DNA from: Neisseria lactamica
GTDB taxonomy: Bacteria > Pseudomonadota > Gammaproteobacteria > Burkholderiales > Neisseriaceae
NCBI GenBank assembly: GCA_001067655.1
Contig: JUNU01000287.1
Coordinates: 1-10,214, forward strand
DNA length: 10,214 nucleotides
Direction: 5' to 3'
Part shown: positions 1 through 6,199 of the stretch, one piece after another
Layout: each line of letters starts with the position of its first letter
How positions within the stretch are numbered: the first letter of the stretch is position 1
Notes under the pieces: model-generated
What the model was told of the DNA's origin: nothing
Database searches by the model: none
What the model saw: the letters and a program-made list of their open reading frames with translations, nothing else
Translations under genes and position numbers: made by a program

Positions 1-63
1 GACAGTACAGATAGTACGGCAAGGCGAGGCAACGCCGTACTGGTTTAAAGTTAAGCCACTATA
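1..63. repeat. Correia repeat enclosed element (CREE), right part only, cut by the window start
   Basis: This is the distal part of a Correia element, a small non-autonomous neisserial repeat (MITE). It carries the typical internal block (AGTACGGCAAGGCGAGGCAA followed by CGCCGTACTGGTTT) and ends in the terminal inverted repeat GTTAAGCCACTATA at 50-63. The usual terminus reads GTTAATCCACTATA, so this copy has one substitution (G at 55). Bases 1-53 are identical to 10162-10214 and in the same orientation. The element ends 21 bp before the agcS start codon, so it forms part of that gene's upstream region. Confidence 0.88.
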
Positions 64-84
64 AAACAGACAAAGGAGAAACTC
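60..84 (+). promoter_or_regulatory. agcS ribosome binding site and possible CREE-borne -10 box
   Basis: AAGGAG at 73-78 lies 6 bases before the agcS ATG and is a strong Shine-Dalgarno sequence. TATAAA at 60-65 overlaps the end of the Correia terminal repeat and could serve as a -10 box, giving a very short leader. I see no convincing -35 box at 16-18 bp spacing. Outward promoters from CREE ends are documented in pathogenic Neisseria, so this is plausible, but the promoter part is an inference. The ribosome binding site is well supported. Confidence 0.4.
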
Positions 85-1476
85 ATGCAATGGTTTTTAG
101 ACAATCTCAAAGCCTTTTTTGAAACCATCAGCGGCTGGGTCTGGGGGCCTGTCATGCTGGTGCTGCTGGTCGGCACGGGCATTTTGCTGACCGTCATGCT
201 GAAAGGCTTGCAATTCACCATGTTGGGCTATGCGCTGAAGCAGGCTTTCGTTCCGTCCAAAAAACATGAAGACGGCGAGGACCACGAAGGCGATATTTCC
301 CATTTCGCCGCTTTGATGACCGCCCTGTCCGCCACCATCGGTACAGGCAATATCGCCGGTGTGGCGACTGCCGTAGTTACAGGCGGCCCGGGCGCGGTAT
401 TTTGGATGTGGATGACCGCCATTTTCGGCATGGCAACCAAATACGGCGAGGGCGTATTGGCGGTGAAATACCGCGTGACCAACTCCAAAGGCGAAATGTC
501 CGGCGGACCTATGTATTACATCGAAAACGGTTTGGGTAAAAACTGGAAATGGATGGCATTGGCGTTCGCTTTATTCGGCACATTCGCTTCGTTCGGCATC
601 GGCAGCTCCGTACAGTCCAACTCAGTCGCTCAAGCGGTTCAGACGAGCTTCGGCATCAATCCTGTCTATACCGGCATCACTTTGACCGTTCTGACTGCCA
701 TCGTTGTGTTGGGCGGGATCAAAGGCATCGCCAAAGCCGCTTCTTTCATCGTACCCGCTATGGCGGTGTTTTATGTAGTGGGCGGTATTTCCATTATCGT
801 CATCAATTCCGATGCGCTGGTGCCTGCCGTCAAGCTGATTTTCTCCGATGCGTTCAGCGCGCAGGCAGTGGCGGGCGGCGCTATCGGTACGGTAATCCGC
901 TACGGCGTGGCGCGCGGCGTGTTCTCCAATGAGGCGGGCATGGGTTCTGCACCGATTGCCGCCGCAGCCGCAAAAACCGACCACCCCGTCCGTCAAGCCT
1001 TGGTTTCCATGACCGGCACGTTTTTGGACACCATCGTCGTTTGTTCGATTACCGGCATCATTTTGGTGATGGGTCTGCTCGGCGCAGGCGGCGAGTTTGT
1101 CAAACCTGAATTAAGCGGCGCGGCACTGACCACCGTCACCTTCCAAAAAATGCTGCCCGGTATCGGCGGTTGGATTGTCACCATCGGTCTGATTTTCTTC
1201 GCTTACTCAACCATTCTGGGCTGGTGCTATTACGGCGAGAAATGCGCGGTTTATGTATTCGGCGAGAAATTTGCCGGTCTGTACCGCATCGGTTATGTTT
1301 CTTCCGTCATGCTGGGTACAGTCTTGAGCCTTGATTTGGTGTGGCTGGCTTCAGATACCTTCAACGGTCTGATGGCGCTGCCCAACCTGATCGCACTCCT
1401 TTTAATGGCTAAAGTGATCATCAATGAAACGCGCGACTTCAAACAAAAAGTCAGAAACGGAGAGTTGCCGCATTGA
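85..1476 (+). CDS. agcS: Sodium:alanine (glycine) symporter, AGCS family
   Basis: This encodes an inner-membrane secondary transporter of 463 residues that takes up alanine and/or glycine with Na+ (AGCS family). The length is normal for the family. It is hydrophobic throughout, with about 10-11 membrane segments. Conserved family blocks are visible: GTGNIAGVATA at residues 86-96, GPGAVFWMW at 101-109, KYGEGVLAVKYR at 119-130 and GGPMYYIENGLG at 140-151. The charged stretch KKHEDGEDHEGD at 59-70 is a hydrophilic loop just before the first conserved block. The ATG at 85 has a strong Shine-Dalgarno sequence, AAGGAG. dadA follows on the same strand 77 bp downstream, separated by a DUS hairpin, which suggests that alanine import is coupled to oxidation of its D-form. 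The family assignment is secure. Alanine rather than glycine as main substrate is inferred from the dadA neighbour. Confidence 0.93.
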   Translation: MQWFLDNLKAFFETISGWVWGPVMLVLLVGTGILLTVMLKGLQFTMLGYALKQAFVPSKKHEDGEDHEGDISHFAALMTALSATIGTGNIAGVATAVVTGGPGAVFWMWMTAIFGMATKYGEGVLAVKYRVTNSKGEMSGGPMYYIENGLGKNWKWMALAFALFGTFASFGIGSSVQSNSVAQAVQTSFGINPVYTGITLTVLTAIVVLGGIKGIAKAASFIVPAMAVFYVVGGISIIVINSDALVPAVKLIFSDAFSAQAVAGGAIGTVIRYGVARGVFSNEAGMGSAPIAAAAAKTDHPVRQALVSMTGTFLDTIVVCSITGIILVMGLLGAGGEFVKPELSGAALTTVTFQKMLPGIGGWIVTIGLIFFAYSTILGWCYYGEKCAVYVFGEKFAGLYRIGYVSSVMLGTVLSLDLVWLASDTFNGLMALPNLIALLLMAKVIINETRDFKQKVRNGELPH

Positions 1477-1482
1477 TTCCTG

Positions 1483-1514
1483 AGGTCGTCTGAAAAATGT
1501 GTTTCAGACGACCT
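1483..1514. terminator. Inverted pair of mucDUS repeats forming a hairpin between agcS and dadA
   Basis: AGGTCGTCTGAA at 1483-1494 and its reverse complement at 1503-1514 form a 13-bp perfect stem (1483-1495 with 1502-1514) and a 6-base loop. It begins 7 bases after the agcS stop codon. Inverted DUS pairs commonly act as terminators in Neisseria. Here no T-run follows directly, the nearest being TTTTT at 1526-1530, so it may only partly stop transcription or may protect the 3' end of the agcS message. dadA begins 40 bp further on with its own strong ribosome binding site. Confidence 0.7.
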
Positions 1515-1553
1515 GATATCTGTATTTTTGAAAAAAGTCAGAGGAGGAACAAA

Positions 1554-2810
1554 ATGAAAGTGCTTGTTTTAGGTGCTGGTGTTGCCGGTGTATCCTGCGC
1601 TTGGTATCTGGCGGAAGCCGGACACGAAGTCACAGTCATCGACCGCGCCGAAGGCGTGGCAATGGAAACCAGTTTCGCCAATGCCGGACAGCTCTCTTAC
1701 GGCTATACCACGCCTTGGGCGGCACCCGGCATTCCGACCAAAGCACTGAAATGGCTGTTTAAAAGCCATCCTCCCCTGCTGTTCCGCCTCGACGGCAGCC
1801 TCTATCAAGTCGAATGGCTGTGGCAAATGCTGCAAAACTGCAACGCCGCCAGCTATCAAACCAACAAAGAGCGCATGGTCAGGATTTCCGAATACAGCCG
1901 CGAGATGTTCCGCCGTTTTGAAGCGCAAACCGGCATGAATTTCGAGGGGCGCAAAAAAGGCACTTTGCAGATTTTCCGCCAAACCAAAGAAGTTGAAGCG
2001 GCAGAACAAGACATTAGCGTTTTGGAACGTTACGGCGTACCCTACCGTCGTCTGAAACCCGAAGAATGTGCAGAATTCGAGCCTGCGCTTGCTCGCGTTA
2101 CCGACAAAATTGCCGGCGGACTGCACCTGCCTGCGGATGCGACCGGCGACTGCCACCTCTTCACCCAAAACCTGTACCAACTCTGTCTGGAAAAAGGCGT
2201 ACAGTTCCATTTCAACCAAACCATCCGCCGCATCGAACACAACGGGCAGCGCATCAGCGCAGTCGAAACCGACAAAGAACGCTTTGAAGCAGATGCCTTC
2301 GTCTGCGCACTCGGCTGTTTCAGCAGGACGGTTTTGGCGCAGTTGGATCTCAATCTGCCCATTTACCCCGTCAAAGGCTATTCCTTGACCCTACCCGTCA
2401 CAAACTCAGACGGCGCACCGGTTTCCACCGTTTTGGACGAAAGCTACAAAGTCGCCATCACGCGCTTTGACAACAGAATCCGCGTCGGCGGCATGGCGGA
2501 ATTGTCCGGCTACGAAATCAAACTGTCCGAAAAACGCCGCGAAACGCTGGCTTTAGTCGTCAACGATTTATTCCCCGAAGGCGGCGACTTGAATCAGGCA
2601 TTGTTCTGGAGCGGACTCAGACCGATGACGCCCGACAGCACGCCGCTAATCGGCCGCACCCGCTTTGACAACATGTTCCTGAACACGGGTCACGGCACTT
2701 TGGGCTGGACCATGTCGCTAGGCTCGGCAAAATTAACCGCCGATATCGTGTGCGGCAAAGACACCGAAATCCGCAGCGACGACTTGAGCCTGTCGCGCTA
2801 TCCGTCTTGA
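1554..2810 (+). CDS. dadA: D-amino acid dehydrogenase, FAD-dependent (DadA)
   Basis: This 418-residue membrane-associated flavoenzyme oxidises D-alanine and other D-amino acids to 2-oxo acids and ammonia, passing electrons to the respiratory chain. The N-terminal FAD-binding Rossmann motif GAGVAG is at residues 7-12, followed by HEVTVID ending the second strand at 24-30. The DadA block SFANAGQLSYGYTTPWAAPG is at 40-59. Near the C-terminus are the DAO-family segment RPMTPDSTPLIG (from 356) and NTGHGTLGWTMS (from 377), which close the FAD site. I chose ATG 1554 over the in-frame ATG at 1497 because GAGGAGG at 1541-1547 is ideally placed, and the upstream ATG lies inside the DUS hairpin and adds residues without family resemblance. 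Bases 2047-2056 match the last ten bases of the mucDUS inside the coding region. No alanine racemase gene is present here. Confidence 0.95.
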   Translation: MKVLVLGAGVAGVSCAWYLAEAGHEVTVIDRAEGVAMETSFANAGQLSYGYTTPWAAPGIPTKALKWLFKSHPPLLFRLDGSLYQVEWLWQMLQNCNAASYQTNKERMVRISEYSREMFRRFEAQTGMNFEGRKKGTLQIFRQTKEVEAAEQDISVLERYGVPYRRLKPEECAEFEPALARVTDKIAGGLHLPADATGDCHLFTQNLYQLCLEKGVQFHFNQTIRRIEHNGQRISAVETDKERFEADAFVCALGCFSRTVLAQLDLNLPIYPVKGYSLTLPVTNSDGAPVSTVLDESYKVAITRFDNRIRVGGMAELSGYEIKLSEKRRETLALVVNDLFPEGGDLNQALFWSGLRPMTPDSTPLIGRTRFDNMFLNTGHGTLGWTMSLGSAKLTADIVCGKDTEIRSDDLSLSRYPS

Positions 2811-2848
2811 GCTTTAAACCGACAAGGTTTGAGCGGCACTACAAACTC

Positions 2849-2933
2849 AAAGGTCGTCTGAAAACGTAAACTGCACCCTAAAGTTGGCTATTTCGCCAAG
2901 CTGAGGGTGCAATTCAGTTTTCAGACGACCTTT
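2849..2933. terminator. Large nested hairpin with DUS arms between convergent dadA and znuD
   Basis: The outer stem is 17 bp perfect (2849-2865 with 2917-2933) and contains mucDUS copies at 2851-2862 (+) and 2920-2931 (-). Inside it lies a second stem, TGCACCCT 2872-2879 with AGGGTGCA 2904-2911, which continues into AGTTGGC 2882-2888 with GCCAAGCT 2895-2902 (one bulged G), closing on the loop TATTTC. The position between the dadA stop (2810) and the znuD stop (3025) fits a bidirectional terminator. Only three T residues follow the stem on each side. The rest of 2811-3024 shows no gene. Confidence 0.7.
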
Positions 2934-3024
2934 CTCACATTCCTGCGAACCCCAACATCCCCCAAAAGCAAACCTGACGGCTGCTCCTGAAAATATTTAA
3001 GGTTTCGCAAGAAATCCGTCACGT

Positions 3025-5313
3025 TTAAAACTTAAAGTTCACGCCGCCGGTGAAGCTGCGTCCCATTTGCGGGGTGTCGGACAGGAAGCTGCTGTGGGCG
3101 TAAACGGACTGGTTGAGCAGGTTGTCGGCTTTGACGTACCAATTCCACTCGCCGTAGCCGGTGCGGCGGCGGTAGTTTGCGCCGAGGTTGAGCATATGGT
3201 GTCCGGGCGTGCGCGTTTCGTAGCGGGCGAGTTTGTTTTGGGCAAACACGCGGTAGTAGTCGAGATGGGCATCGATGCGGTCGGTCAGCGCGGCATTCAG
3301 GTGGAAGCCGAGTCGTGCGGCGGGAACGCGCGGGGCGTTTTGGTCGGCTTGGGCAATGAGTGGACGGTTGCCGTAGGCGTCTTCCCTGCCGGGCAGCGAC
3401 GGAAGGTTTTTCAGACGACCTCTGACGTAGTCGCCGGAAAGTCCGATGCGGTAGCGCGGTGTGGGCTTGAAGTAGATTTCGCCTTCCGCGCCGTAGAAGT
3501 CGGCGCCGGATTGGTTGTAGCGCACGAGCTTCATTTCGCTGTCGTCTTCAATGGATTTGGGGCCGCGTCCGTCGTTTAAGGTTTGGGCGTAGATGTAGTT
3601 GCCGAAGCGGTTGCGGTAGAGTGCCAGATTGTATTGCCAGCGGTCGCCTTCGTAGCCCAGCGCGAGTTCGATGTTGTTGGAACGCTCTTTGTTGAGGTGT
3701 TTGTTGCCGACTTCAAAGGTATTGGTGGCGACGTGTTTACCGTGTGCGTACAGCTCTTGCGTTGACGGCAGGCGTTCCTGATGGGAGGCGGTCAGGCTGA
3801 GTTTGTGTCGGGGTGTGAAATACCAGTTGCCAGAAAGCGCGAACGAGCGGGCGGTTTGGCGGTGCGCGCCGAGATCGGGCAAGGGTTGGTTGTAGTAGTT
3901 TTCCCGATCAATCAGGGCTTTGTCGTACTGGATAGATGCTTTTTGTTTTTCCACGCGCACGCCGCCTTCAAGCGAGAAGTTGTCCCAATTTGCCTGTTCT
4001 ACGCCGAAAAAGCTGTAATGATGCACATCGTTGTCGATCAGCATCGGCTGTTGGACGGTTTCGGGAATGGCAGAAAGCGCGCTGGATTTTTGGGTCAGGT
4101 ATTGCACGCCCCAACTGCCTTTCAGACGACCTATGGGCAGGTGGCGCAATTCGATGCGGGCATTTTGCGTTTTGTTTTTGAAGAAGTTTTCCACCGCATC
4201 GCCCGCTTTTTCGTCGTGGCGGTAGTCGTTGCGGTTCAAATGCACGCGCAGGGCTTCGAAACCGGGGAGCGGCTGCTTCCATTCGGCGCGGATTTCATAG
4301 CGTTTGTTGCGCAGGTCTATCCACGGTCTGCCGCTGTGGGTATGCGCGTGTGCATTATCGTCGTCGTGGAAGCCGCAGCTCAAGCCCGGATTGTCGTAAT
4401 CGATGTCTTCTTCGGTCAGCAGGTGCGGATAAAGCTGCAAATAGCGTTTGTTAATCAAACTCTTCTGCCAGATGATGTCGGCGTGGCAGTCGTCGTAGAG
4501 ATGGCTGTGGGCAGGCAGGCCGTAGCGGTCGCGACGGTCGCTGTACGCCGCGCCGATAAAGCCTTTCTCGCCCACCCAAGACAGCCCGATGCTGCCTGTT
4601 TGCGAATCGGCATGGCTGTCGGGCAGGCGTTTCAGACGACCTTCTTCCTTACGGTAACGCGGTACGGCGTAGTCGCCTGATTTGCGGTACAGCCCTTCCG
4701 TGTGCAACACGAAGTTTTTGCCCAGTCCGACGTTAATGCCGCCGGACGTGAGTTTTTCCAGATTGCCGCTGCTCAAACGCAGCCCGAGTTCTCCCGATAC
4801 GCCGTTTTCAGGCATTTTCTCGGGGATTTTTCCGTCGGCAACATCCACCAGCCCCGCCACATTACCCGAGCTGTACAACAGCGTTACCGGCCCGCGCAGG
4901 ATTTCGACTTGTTGCGACAAGGCGGTGTCCACCATCAGGGCATGGTCGGGCGAGAAATCCGCCATATCGCCCGTTTCGCCGTGATGGTTCAACACTTTAA
5001 TCCGCCTGCCCGTCTGCCCGCGTATCACAGGCGCAGACGCGCCGCCGCCGTATTGCGAAGCATGGACGCCCGGCACGCCGTTGAGCGCGTCGCCGAGATT
5101 GACGGCTTTTTGCCGCAAAGTATCGCCGGCAATGATTTTGTCGGAGGCAGTCGAAGTGTGCAGCAGCCCCGAAGTGGCGCGCGGATGGCTTTTACCGACG
5201 ACGTTGACCGTTTCCAAGTCCACCGTCTGCTCGGTTTCATGCGCTTGGGCGATGGCTGGAAGATTGATGATCAGTAATGCTAAAACAATGGGTTTGAGTG
5301 TGGTCTGTGTCAT
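3025..5313 (-). CDS. znuD: TonB-dependent zinc receptor ZnuD
   Basis: This outer-membrane receptor of 762 residues imports zinc (and, by report in meningococci, haem) using TonB energy. A signal peptide spans residues 1-24, ending in AQA before HETEQ. A TonB-box-like ETVNVV is at 34-39. The plug domain spans about 55-160, with ALNGVPGVHASQYGGG and QVEILRGP. The rest is a beta-barrel ending in the aromatic terminus GVNFKF. The zinc-capturing loop region is conspicuous: HSHLYDDCHADI at 269-280 and CGFHDDDNAHAHTH at 313-326, rich in His and Asp with a Cys pair (276, 313) likely to form a disulfide. I chose ATG 5313 over the in-frame ATG at 5337 because GGGA lies about 9 bases upstream and the signal peptide then starts normally. 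A Zur box covers the promoter. Three exact DUS copies lie within the gene. The sequence closely resembles meningococcal ZnuD as I remember it. Confidence 0.96.
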   Translation of the reverse strand: MTQTTLKPIVLALLIINLPAIAQAHETEQTVDLETVNVVGKSHPRATSGLLHTSTASDKIIAGDTLRQKAVNLGDALNGVPGVHASQYGGGASAPVIRGQTGRRIKVLNHHGETGDMADFSPDHALMVDTALSQQVEILRGPVTLLYSSGNVAGLVDVADGKIPEKMPENGVSGELGLRLSSGNLEKLTSGGINVGLGKNFVLHTEGLYRKSGDYAVPRYRKEEGRLKRLPDSHADSQTGSIGLSWVGEKGFIGAAYSDRRDRYGLPAHSHLYDDCHADIIWQKSLINKRYLQLYPHLLTEEDIDYDNPGLSCGFHDDDNAHAHTHSGRPWIDLRNKRYEIRAEWKQPLPGFEALRVHLNRNDYRHDEKAGDAVENFFKNKTQNARIELRHLPIGRLKGSWGVQYLTQKSSALSAIPETVQQPMLIDNDVHHYSFFGVEQANWDNFSLEGGVRVEKQKASIQYDKALIDRENYYNQPLPDLGAHRQTARSFALSGNWYFTPRHKLSLTASHQERLPSTQELYAHGKHVATNTFEVGNKHLNKERSNNIELALGYEGDRWQYNLALYRNRFGNYIYAQTLNDGRGPKSIEDDSEMKLVRYNQSGADFYGAEGEIYFKPTPRYRIGLSGDYVRGRLKNLPSLPGREDAYGNRPLIAQADQNAPRVPAARLGFHLNAALTDRIDAHLDYYRVFAQNKLARYETRTPGHHMLNLGANYRRRTGYGEWNWYVKADNLLNQSVYAHSSFLSDTPQMGRSFTGGVNFKF
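3410..3421 (-). repeat. DNA uptake sequence (mucDUS) inside znuD
   Basis: This is an exact reverse complement of AGGTCGTCTGAA. Read in the znuD frame it encodes Gly632-Arg-Leu-Lys635. Confidence 0.9.
4121..4132 (-). repeat. DNA uptake sequence (mucDUS) inside znuD
   Basis: This is an exact 12-base DUS on the coding strand of znuD. It encodes Gly395-Arg-Leu-Lys398 in the same frame as the other two copies. Confidence 0.9.
4631..4642 (-). repeat. DNA uptake sequence (mucDUS) inside znuD
   Basis: This is an exact 12-base DUS on the coding strand of znuD. It encodes Gly225-Arg-Leu-Lys228, between the plug domain and the His-rich loop region. Confidence 0.9.
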
Positions 5314-5343
5314 TTTTGGTTTCCCGTCATATTTCAAATAGAT

Positions 5344-5358
5344 TGTTATTATATAACA
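5344..5358. promoter_or_regulatory. Zur operator upstream of znuD
   Basis: TGTTATTATATAACA is a perfect 6-3-6 inverted repeat that matches the neisserial Zur consensus TGTTATDNHATAACA at every position. It lies 31 bp upstream of the chosen znuD start codon and overlaps the predicted -10 box. Zinc-loaded Zur bound here should block RNA polymerase, so znuD would be expressed when zinc is scarce. The match is seen directly; the regulation is inferred from meningococcal znuD. Confidence 0.9.
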
Positions 5359-5378
5359 TCACATTATTAATATGACAA
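5348..5378 (-). promoter_or_regulatory. Predicted sigma-70 promoter of znuD
   Basis: On the minus strand, TTGTCA (5378-5373) is a good -35 box and TATAAT (5353-5348) a perfect -10 box. Their spacing of 19 bp is long. TATATA (5355-5350) would give 17 bp with the same -35. Either -10 lies inside the Zur box. Transcription would start near 5341-5343, giving a leader of roughly 30 bases to the ATG at 5313. Confidence 0.65.
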
Positions 5379-5565
5379 GAATTTGAAAAACGACTTGGTT
5401 TTGGCGCAGCAAAACAGCCAAGCCAAAGCCTATACAAACAGCGAAAAACCGCAGAAACCAAAGGTCGTCTGAAACCCAAAATATTGAAAATGATGAGAAA
5501 GACGGAAACTGCGACAGTGAATCCCCCCACCGTTTGCGCGGAAAGAATCATGTTGCTTAAACAAC
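5379..5565. other. Intergenic stretch between the znuD promoter and the cupin terminator, no gene seen
   Basis: The only recognisable element is an exact mucDUS at 5462-5473 (+). A 74-codon frame on the minus strand crosses the znuD promoter and Zur box and has no family resemblance, so I do not call it. A C6 run at 5523-5528 is not placed in any gene. Confidence 0.6.
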
Positions 5566-5610
5566 AAAAAAAGGTTGTCTGAAACTAGATTCTGTTTTCA
5601 GACGACCTTT
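5566..5610 (-). terminator. Intrinsic terminator of the cupin gene, made from a DUS pair
   Basis: Reading the minus strand, an exact mucDUS (5608-5597) and a diverged inverted copy (5572-5583, AGGTTGTCTGAA on the plus strand) form a 15-base stem, 5596-5610 with 5570-5584. It is followed by a run of seven T (5572-5566). The base change that makes the second copy imperfect leaves one C-A mismatch in the minus-strand RNA. The stem starts 15 bases after the cupin stop codon. It is a convincing intrinsic terminator protecting the znuD promoter from read-through. Confidence 0.82.
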
Positions 5611-5625
5611 ACGGTTTGATGACTG

Positions 5626-6105
5626 CTATTTGGCAGCTTTGACTGCGGCGGTTTCGGCAATCAAGTCAAGGAAGACCAACGGCTCTTTGCCGGTGTTTTT
5701 CAGCGCATGGGACTGACCGGGACGGGCGATGGTGATGTCGCCGGCGCCGACTGGGGTCTGTTTGCCCGTGCTGTCGGTAAACACGCCTTTGCCCGATACG
5801 ATGATGTAAACGTCTTCGTTGTCGGTGTGTTTGTGTTCGCCGATGGATGCGCCGGGCGGCAGGGTCAGCCAGCCGATTTCCCTAAACGCGTCTTGGGCGG
5901 CGGTCTGGTGGCGGTTGAAGGCAAAACGTCCGAGCAGCGGACCTTTGCCTCCGGCTGCGTTTTCGCGGTTCCACTCCGCCAAGTCGGCTTTTTTATACAC
6001 TTGGATGCTGCGGTCGGTAGGTTTTGCCTGTTCCGCAGCGTGAACGCTTACGACCGTGCCGAGCAGAAAGGCGACGGACAATGCGGCAAATAGCGGTTTC
6101 ATCAT
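5626..6105 (-). CDS. Secreted small cupin-domain protein
   Basis: The protein has 159 residues, with a cleavable signal peptide over about residues 1-23 (hydrophobic core AALSVAFLLGTVVSV, then HA-AEQ), so it is predicted to be periplasmic. A single cupin barrel follows. Motif 1 is GASIGEHKHTDNED at 85-98, with metal ligands His91, His93 and Glu97. Motif 2 is GDITIARPGQSHALKN at 122-137, giving the fourth ligand His133. All four metal ligands are present, so it probably binds a divalent metal. The substrate or enzymatic role cannot be read from the sequence. GGAG lies 4 bases from the first ATG (6105) and 7 from the second (6102), so the true start may be one codon later. It lies between pepA and znuD on the same strand and ends in its own terminator. 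I see no Zur box in front of it. Confidence 0.85.
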   Translation of the reverse strand: MMKPLFAALSVAFLLGTVVSVHAAEQAKPTDRSIQVYKKADLAEWNRENAAGGKGPLLGRFAFNRHQTAAQDAFREIGWLTLPPGASIGEHKHTDNEDVYIIVSGKGVFTDSTGKQTPVGAGDITIARPGQSHALKNTGKEPLVFLDLIAETAAVKAAK

Positions 6106-6151
6106 GGTTCTCCGTTTGTCGGGTTATGTCAGAAGATGATGCGGTTCCGTT

Positions 6152-6190
6152 TTCAGACGACCTGCGGGGTCGGTTGCTTTGCCCCGCAGG
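6152..6190 (-). terminator. GC-rich hairpin plus DUS after pepA
   Basis: CCTGCGGGG (6161-6169) pairs perfectly with CCCCGCAGG (6182-6190), with a 12-base loop. On the minus strand it begins about 10 bases after the pepA stop codon. An exact mucDUS (6163-6152) overlaps its last bases. No T-run follows, so termination may be incomplete and pepA transcripts may reach the cupin gene, whose start is 46 bases further on. I see no clear promoter for the cupin gene in this gap. Confidence 0.6.
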
Positions 6191-6199
6191 CGTCAAGGC

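Noticed and set aside
1497..1553. An upstream in-frame ATG for dadA adding 19 residues
   Set aside because: It begins inside the DUS hairpin, has no ribosome binding site and would displace the N-terminal FAD-binding motif from its usual place.
1569..2240. A 223-codon open frame on the minus strand
   Set aside because: It is antisense to dadA, which is clearly the coding strand by its FAD motifs.
3781..4680. A 299-codon open frame on the plus strand
   Set aside because: It is antisense to znuD, which has full family structure. Its composition is that of a shadow frame and no recognisable domain is present.
5523..5528. A C6 run as a possible phase-variation tract
   Set aside because: It is short, lies outside any supported gene and is not positioned in the znuD promoter spacer.
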